Assembly (NCBI GenBank): GCA_900545035.1
Contig: UQXM01000064.1
Span: 1-9,808 of the forward strand
Origin: an uncultured Fusobacterium sp.
GTDB taxonomy: Bacteria; Fusobacteriota; Fusobacteriia; Fusobacteriales; Fusobacteriaceae
DNA length: 9,808 nt
Direction: 5' to 3'
The notes beneath the pieces were generated by a model. It did not search any database. It saw only the letters and a program-made list of their open reading frames with translations, and was not told the origin of the DNA. The position numbers and the translations under genes were made by a program. Shown in pieces: positions 6,250 to 9,808 of the stretch. Positions within the stretch are counted from its first letter, which is position 1; every line of letters starts with the position of its first letter.

Positions 6250-6862
6250 CTGGAGTTTCCTCTGTTTTTAATATTTTTTTCAAAAAAGTTTTTCTGTGAA
6301 TAGGAAGAGCTCCTTTTTCAAGAAGAATTTCCCTGTGAAGTTTTGTTCCGTATCCTTTATGCTTTTCAAAAAAATATTCAGGATACTTTTCTGCATACTT
6401 CATCATTATCCTGTCCCTTGTAACTTTGGCAATAATAGAAGCTGCAGCTATCGAAAGACTTTTTGCATCACCTTTTATTACAAACTCTTGTTTTCCATTA
6501 TATCCTTTTATAAGCTTATTTCCGTCAACCAAAACTTTATCAAAAGTAATTTCATCTTCTCTTATATCTTCCAAAGCTCTGTTCATTGCCAAAAAAGTTG
6601 CATTTAAAATATTCACACTGTCTATCTCTTCAACAGTGGCAATTCCCACTCCCACATGGCAGTATGATATTATTTTATCAAAAAGTATCTCTCTTTTTTT
6701 TTCGGAAAGTTTTTTTGAATCATTTATCTCTTTAAAAAAATCATGGTATTCGTTTATCTTTACTGCAGCTGCTACCACAGGTCCTGCAAGAGGTCCTCTT
6801 CCTGCCTCATCAACACCGATAATTTCTCCTTGTTCTGTATCAAATTTATATAATTCTTCCAT
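6242..6862 (-). CDS. rnhB: Ribonuclease HII
   Basis: Metal-dependent endonuclease that cuts RNA in RNA-DNA hybrids and at single ribonucleotides left in DNA. It is full length at 206 residues. The catalytic acids are present: Asp18-Glu19 in GVDEAGRGPLAGPVV, Asp113 in LVDGN, and Asp132 in KGDAKSLSIAAASIIAKVTRD. The GRG motif (21-23) and the tyrosine of HKGYGT (Tyr171), which read the RNA-DNA junction, are also intact, as is NDSKKLSEKKRE (48-58). ATG at 6862 with GGAG 6 bases upstream, sitting within the end of rluD. Only one base separates the rluD stop from this ATG, and the 3' end overlaps yraN. Typical rnhB-yraN pairing supports the identification. Confidence 0.97.
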   Translation of the reverse strand: MEELYKFDTEQGEIIGVDEAGRGPLAGPVVAAAVKINEYHDFFKEINDSKKLSEKKREILFDKIISYCHVGVGIATVEEIDSVNILNATFLAMNRALEDIREDEITFDKVLVDGNKLIKGYNGKQEFVIKGDAKSLSIAAASIIAKVTRDRIMMKYAEKYPEYFFEKHKGYGTKLHREILLEKGALPIHRKTFLKKILKTEETPDE

Positions 6863-6863
6863 T

Positions 6864-7805
6864 TTATTCTCCGATTTCTTCTATTTTTTCTCTGTGAAAT
6901 TTCAACTTCTTGAAAACATCTGCAAAATCCTGAGGAATTTCTCCTTTTACTTTTATAATCTCTTTTGTTACTGGATGAATAAACTCAAGCATATAAGCAT
7001 GGAGCATCTGCCTTCCTATTATTTTTGACGGAGAGCCATATGTACTGTCCCCTAAAATAGGGTGATTAAGATATTTCATATGTACTCTTATTTGATGAGT
7101 TCTTCCTGTTTCAATATTTATTTTTAAAAGAGAAAAATCCTGTACCTCATCTATCACTTCATAATTTGTAATTGCCTTTTTCCCGTTTATTTCCACAACA
7201 GCCATTTTTTTTCTGTCGAAAGGATCTCTTCCAATAAGATTTTCCAGTCTTCCTGATTTATTTTTAAAATTTCCCTTACATACAGCTACATAAGTTTTTT
7301 TCATTTTCTTGCTTTGAAACATCTCCACAAGTTTTTCGTGGGCTTCATTTGTTTTGGCAATTATTATAAGTCCACTTGTATCCTTATCAAGTCTGTGAAC
7401 AATTCCCGGTCTTATATTATCTTCATTTATATTTGAAAGAGTATCAAAATGATAAAGAAGAGCATTTACAAGAGTTCCGGAATAATTATCTTGTGCCGGA
7501 TGCACTGTCATATCACTGGGCTTATTTATTACTGCGATATATTTATCCTCATAAATAATATCCAAAGGAATATTTTCTCCCTTTAAAACAAGAATTTCTT
7601 TTTCAGGAATTTCTATTTTTATTTCTTCATTCCCTTTTAATTTTGTTCCTGCTTTTGAAATTTTTTTCCCATTTATCTCAACACAGCCTTCATCTATAAA
7701 TTTTTGAACTGCTGCACGGCTTGTATCTTCCATTGCTCCCTGCAAAAAAATATCAAGTCTTTTATTTTTAAATTCCTCTGTTGCTGTAAAAATTAAAATT
7801 TTCAT
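6864..7805 (-). CDS. rluD: RluA/RluD family 23S rRNA pseudouridine synthase
   Basis: Converts specific uridines to pseudouridine, most likely in 23S rRNA. The 313-residue length matches RluD. An N-terminal S4 RNA-binding domain (about 13-65) is followed by the synthase domain, with VINKPSDMTVHP at 92-103 and the catalytic signature GIVHRLDKDTSGLIIIAKT (catalytic Asp140). GRTHQIRVHMKYLNHPILGD in the C-terminal half is the other hallmark. The assignment to RluD rather than another RluA-type enzyme rests on length and the S4 domain; the target uridines are inferred. ATG at 7805 with a GGGG ribosome site (7813-7816). First gene of the rluD-rnhB-yraN-zinc ribbon-comFC operon. Its promoter has a consensus extended -10. 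Confidence 0.94.
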   Translation of the reverse strand: MKILIFTATEEFKNKRLDIFLQGAMEDTSRAAVQKFIDEGCVEINGKKISKAGTKLKGNEEIKIEIPEKEILVLKGENIPLDIIYEDKYIAVINKPSDMTVHPAQDNYSGTLVNALLYHFDTLSNINEDNIRPGIVHRLDKDTSGLIIIAKTNEAHEKLVEMFQSKKMKKTYVAVCKGNFKNKSGRLENLIGRDPFDRKKMAVVEINGKKAITNYEVIDEVQDFSLLKINIETGRTHQIRVHMKYLNHPILGDSTYGSPSKIIGRQMLHAYMLEFIHPVTKEIIKVKGEIPQDFADVFKKLKFHREKIEEIGE

Positions 7806-7838
7806 TAAAATACCCCGCAGATATTGATTTACAGTTTA

Positions 7839-7867
7839 ATTATACCATTACTGCAGAAAAATTTAAA
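7839..7867 (-). promoter_or_regulatory. Promoter of the rluD-comFC operon
   Basis: Read leftward: TTTAAA (7862-7867), 17-base spacer, TGG-TATAAT with a perfect -10 (7839-7844) and the TGn extension (7845-7847). It lies back to back with the promoter of the riboswitch transcript; the two -35 boxes are 20 bases apart. The predicted leader is about 25-30 bases. Confidence 0.65.
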
Positions 7868-7887
7868 TATAAAATAAAAACTTAACA

Positions 7888-7916
7888 TTGACATTTACTG
7901 CTAAAAATGTTAATAT
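7888..7916 (+). promoter_or_regulatory. Promoter of the lysine riboswitch-transporter transcript
   Basis: Perfect TTGACA (7888-7893), 17-base spacer, TAATAT (7911-7916) preceded by TGt, an extended -10. The predicted start near 7923 is about 20 bases before the aptamer. An imperfectly nested inverted repeat (TTAACAT at 7882-7888, ATGTTAA at 7907-7913) brackets the promoter. Confidence 0.72.
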
Positions 7917-7944
7917 CAAACTTGCGGGAATAAAAAAATAAACA

Positions 7945-8122
7945 TTTTAGGTAGAGGTTGCGGAAAACATGAGTACCCTGTTTGAGCTTGGACGGAGCGT
8001 TGATGACAGAAAAAAGGGAATTTCGCCGAAAGATTTAAAAGTGTCAAATTTAAATCTTGGGCATATGAAAAATATTCATATGACTGACATCAGTTTTAAA
8101 AATTGATGTAGCGCTATCAAAA
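7945..8122 (+). promoter_or_regulatory. Lysine riboswitch aptamer (L-box)
   Basis: Conserved L-box blocks are present in order: GGTAGAGG-TTGCG (7950-7963), GAGTA (7971-7975), the GGGAA..TCGCCGAA core (8015-8030), CTTGGGC (8056-8062) and GCGCTATC (8111-8118). Helices can be traced. P1 pairs 7950-7954 with 8114-8118 and extends through TTTT/AAAA around one bulged A. P2 is closed by CCCTGTTT/AAAAGGG. P3 pairs 8030-8039 with 8049-8058. P4 pairs 8062-8069 with 8075-8082. P5 pairs 8087-8096 with 8100-8109 (one G-U). The loops of P2 and P3 carry TGACA (8004-8008) and TGTCA (8042-8046), which are complementary and fit the known P2-P3 kissing interaction. A terminator and an NhaC-type transporter gene follow, so lysine should switch expression off. 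Confidence 0.93.
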
Positions 8123-8173
8123 TTATTATCTTATATATACATTTTTCTTGTATTGTTCATAGATATGATTTTC

Positions 8174-8207
8174 AAAAGTCTACCATAAAATGTGGCAGAC
8201 TTTTTTT
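8174..8207 (+). terminator. Riboswitch-controlled terminator before the NhaC-type gene
   Basis: The stem 8174-8185 with 8193-8204 has 11 pairs and one A-C mismatch (8182/8196), a seven-base loop, and a run of U to 8207. It ends 41 bases before the start codon. The 5' arm TCTACC (8179-8184) is fully complementary to GGTAGA (7950-7955), the 5' strand of P1, which offers a possible antiterminator pairing. Confidence 0.87.
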
Positions 8208-8248
8208 GTATTCCTTACAAAAAATATTTTTCGGAGGATATAATTTTT

Positions 8249-9808
8249 ATGACAAAAGAAAACAGAGAAAGGCGGGGACTTTTCGTTGAACTTTTAAAAC
8301 TTTCCCCTGTGGTAATACTTGGAGTGCTTATGGTTATTGTAAAACTTGATGTTCTTGTGGCAGCACCTATTGCTGTTATGTTTGCATCTCTTGTAGCATG
8401 GCTTACAGAAAAAATGACTTTCCAAAATATAGTTGACGCAGCGGTTGACAGCGTAAAAGAAATTCAACTGGTATTTTTTATACTTATGCTTGCTTATGCA
8501 ATGGCAGAAGCATTTATGGCAACAGGAGTAGGAGCTTCCATTATAATCATGTCTTTAAATTTTGGACTTACTGCAAAAACTATAGCTATGACAGGAATTA
8601 TAGTTACAAGCCTTCTGTCAGTTGCAATAGGAAGTTCTTGGGGAACATTTGCTGCATGTGCACCTGTTTTTCTTTGGCTTAATCATATTGTCGGAGGAAA
8701 TATTGTTCTTACAACTGCTGCTATTGCCGGAGGAGCTTGTTTCGGAGATAACATCGGTCTTATCTCTGATACTACTGTTGTAAGTTCAGGAATACAAAAA
8801 GTTGAAATTATAGACAGAATAAAGCATCAAGGTGTATGGTCTTTATCGTGTCTTTTCCTTAGTGTCATAGCTTTTTACGGCGTTTCAGTTTTCATGGGGC
8901 TGCCTGATACAGTGGGAAGTGCTGCCGAGGCAATCGGGCAAATACCTCAATCAGTGTGGGATGCTCTTGCTGCTGAAAGAGAATCAGCAATCACTCTTTT
9001 AAATCAGGTTCAAAGCGGAGTACCTGCATATATGGGTCTGCCTCTTCTGTTTGTACTTATTGCTGCTGTAAAAGGACTGCCTACACTTTTATGTTTGTTT
9101 ATAGGAATATTTTCATCTCTTGTTTTCGGACTGTTTGCAGGAACAGTAACAATCTCTTCCGAAGCTGCTCAGGCTGTGGTTTCAGCAGGAGGAACAGCAA
9201 TAGATATAAAAGAATTTGTTGGACTTATTTATACAGGATTTTCCGGAGCAGGAGCTTGGGTTATTGTAATGATGATGTGGATTGCTGCCTTTGGGGGAAT
9301 TATGGGAAGTATAAATGCTTTTGAGCCACTTTCAAGAATTGTAAAATCGCTTGCAAAAAATGTAAGACAGCTAATGTTCTATAACGGACTTTTTTCTATT
9401 TTGGGAAACGCCGCTCTTGCTGACGAAATGGCACAAATAGTTACAATCGGACCAATCATAAGAAATCTGGTTGATGAAAATGTAGAAGCTACTGATGAGG
9501 CAATGTACAAATTAAAACTTAGAAATGCTACTTTCAGTGATGCCCTTGGAGTTTTTGGTTCTCAGCTTATTCCGTGGCATGTATATATAGGTTTTTATCT
9601 GGGAATTGCAAAAGTTGTGTATCCTCTTCATAATTTTGTGGCTATGGATATTATAAAATTTAATTTTCTTGCCATGATATCTGTATTCTCAATACTTTTT
9701 GTTACAATTACAGGTCTTGACAGATTTATTCCGCTGTTTGGACTTATCACAGAGCCCGCCAACATCGCCGAGAGCGTCGGTTCTCTTTTCGGCAGTAACA
9801 AGGTCAAG
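8249..9808 (+). CDS. lysW: NhaC-family Na+/H+ antiporter-like transporter, predicted lysine transporter (3' end outside window)
   Basis: An integral membrane protein of at least 520 residues; no stop codon occurs before the window end, so the frame runs off the edge. It starts at ATG 8249 with GGAGG (8233-8237) 11 bases upstream. Many long hydrophobic segments are visible (first at about residues 15-52, another at about 73-95). NhaC hallmarks are GSSWGTFAACAP (128-139) and GGACFGDNIGLISDTT (161-176), a polar membrane motif with Asp167 and Asn168 likely in the ion path. A second repeat-like polar stretch, GNAALADEMAQ, lies later. By homology alone the call would be Na+/H+ antiporter. The lysine riboswitch directly upstream argues for lysine uptake; riboswitch-linked NhaC relatives have been proposed as lysine transporters under the name LysW. 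The symbol rests on that inference. The last 57 bases are unusually GC-rich (33 of 57). Confidence 0.88.
   Translation, partial: MTKENRERRGLFVELLKLSPVVILGVLMVIVKLDVLVAAPIAVMFASLVAWLTEKMTFQNIVDAAVDSVKEIQLVFFILMLAYAMAEAFMATGVGASIIIMSLNFGLTAKTIAMTGIIVTSLLSVAIGSSWGTFAACAPVFLWLNHIVGGNIVLTTAAIAGGACFGDNIGLISDTTVVSSGIQKVEIIDRIKHQGVWSLSCLFLSVIAFYGVSVFMGLPDTVGSAAEAIGQIPQSVWDALAAERESAITLLNQVQSGVPAYMGLPLLFVLIAAVKGLPTLLCLFIGIFSSLVFGLFAGTVTISSEAAQAVVSAGGTAIDIKEFVGLIYTGFSGAGAWVIVMMMWIAAFGGIMGSINAFEPLSRIVKSLAKNVRQLMFYNGLFSILGNAALADEMAQIVTIGPIIRNLVDENVEATDEAMYKLKLRNATFSDALGVFGSQLIPWHVYIGFYLGIAKVVYPLHNFVAMDIIKFNFLAMISVFSILFVTITGLDRFIPLFGLITEPANIAESVGSLFGSNKVK

Noticed and set aside
6426..7028. 200-codon open frame on the + strand opposite rnhB and rluD
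   Set aside because: The Ser/Phe/Ile-rich translation is what the complement of an AT-rich gene gives. It spans two well-identified genes and lacks a start signal.
8030..8109. Series of inverted repeats that could suggest a repeat array or CRISPR
   Set aside because: The repeats differ in sequence and correspond to helices P3, P4 and P5 of the lysine riboswitch.
8194..8208. TGGCAG followed by a T-run, resembling a sigma-54 -24/-12 promoter
   Set aside because: The second element lacks the TTGC core, and the bases are the 3' arm and U-tract of the riboswitch terminator.
9091..9324. Short + strand frame inside the transporter gene
   Set aside because: It is the +1 shadow of the NhaC-type frame, with a Cys/Arg/Ser-rich low-quality translation.

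Overview
The window is a low-GC, densely packed bacterial chromosome segment, mostly core genes. Composition, codon use (TTA/CTT Leu, AGA Arg, ATA/ATT Ile) and a lysine riboswitch in front of an NhaC-type transporter fit a member of the Fusobacteria (Fusobacterium, Cetobacterium or a relative). An AT-rich Firmicute cannot be excluded from the sequence alone. There is no CRISPR array, insertion sequence, phage gene, tRNA or rRNA.

Layout. (a) 3-485 (+): the 3' end of a sigma-54-dependent activator, closed by a strong hairpin that can also terminate trxA from the other side. (b) 555-1919 (-): an FlK-like hotdog thioesterase, lemA and thioredoxin trxA, read in that order. trxA probably also has its own promoter, with a perfect palindrome over the -35 region. 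(c) 2015-2488 (-): a very AT-rich GNAT acetyltransferase gene whose extended -10 promoter sits beside the gpmI terminator. (d) 2586-4911 (-): the glycolytic pair tpiA-gpmI. (e) 5051-7805 (-): a tight housekeeping operon, rluD-rnhB-yraN-zinc ribbon gene-comFC, with overlapping or nearly abutting genes. (f) 7839-7916: back-to-back promoters for rluD (-) and the riboswitch transcript (+). (g) 7945-8207 (+): a full lysine riboswitch (five-helix aptamer plus terminator) controlling an NhaC-family transporter from 8249. That reading frame is still open at the window end.

How the parts work together. The rluD operon groups ribosome modification, RNA/DNA hybrid repair and DNA-uptake functions in a classic translation-coupled arrangement. 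tpiA and gpmI supply two steps of glycolysis. The riboswitch-transporter unit is best read as lysine-repressed lysine uptake.

Most of the region is ordinary. I found no convincing new multi-gene system. The points most worth a second look are the palindrome at about -41 of the trxA promoter, the riboswitch with its possible 5'-P1/terminator switch, the intact FlK catalytic triad in the thioesterase, and the abrupt GC-rich tail of the transporter gene.
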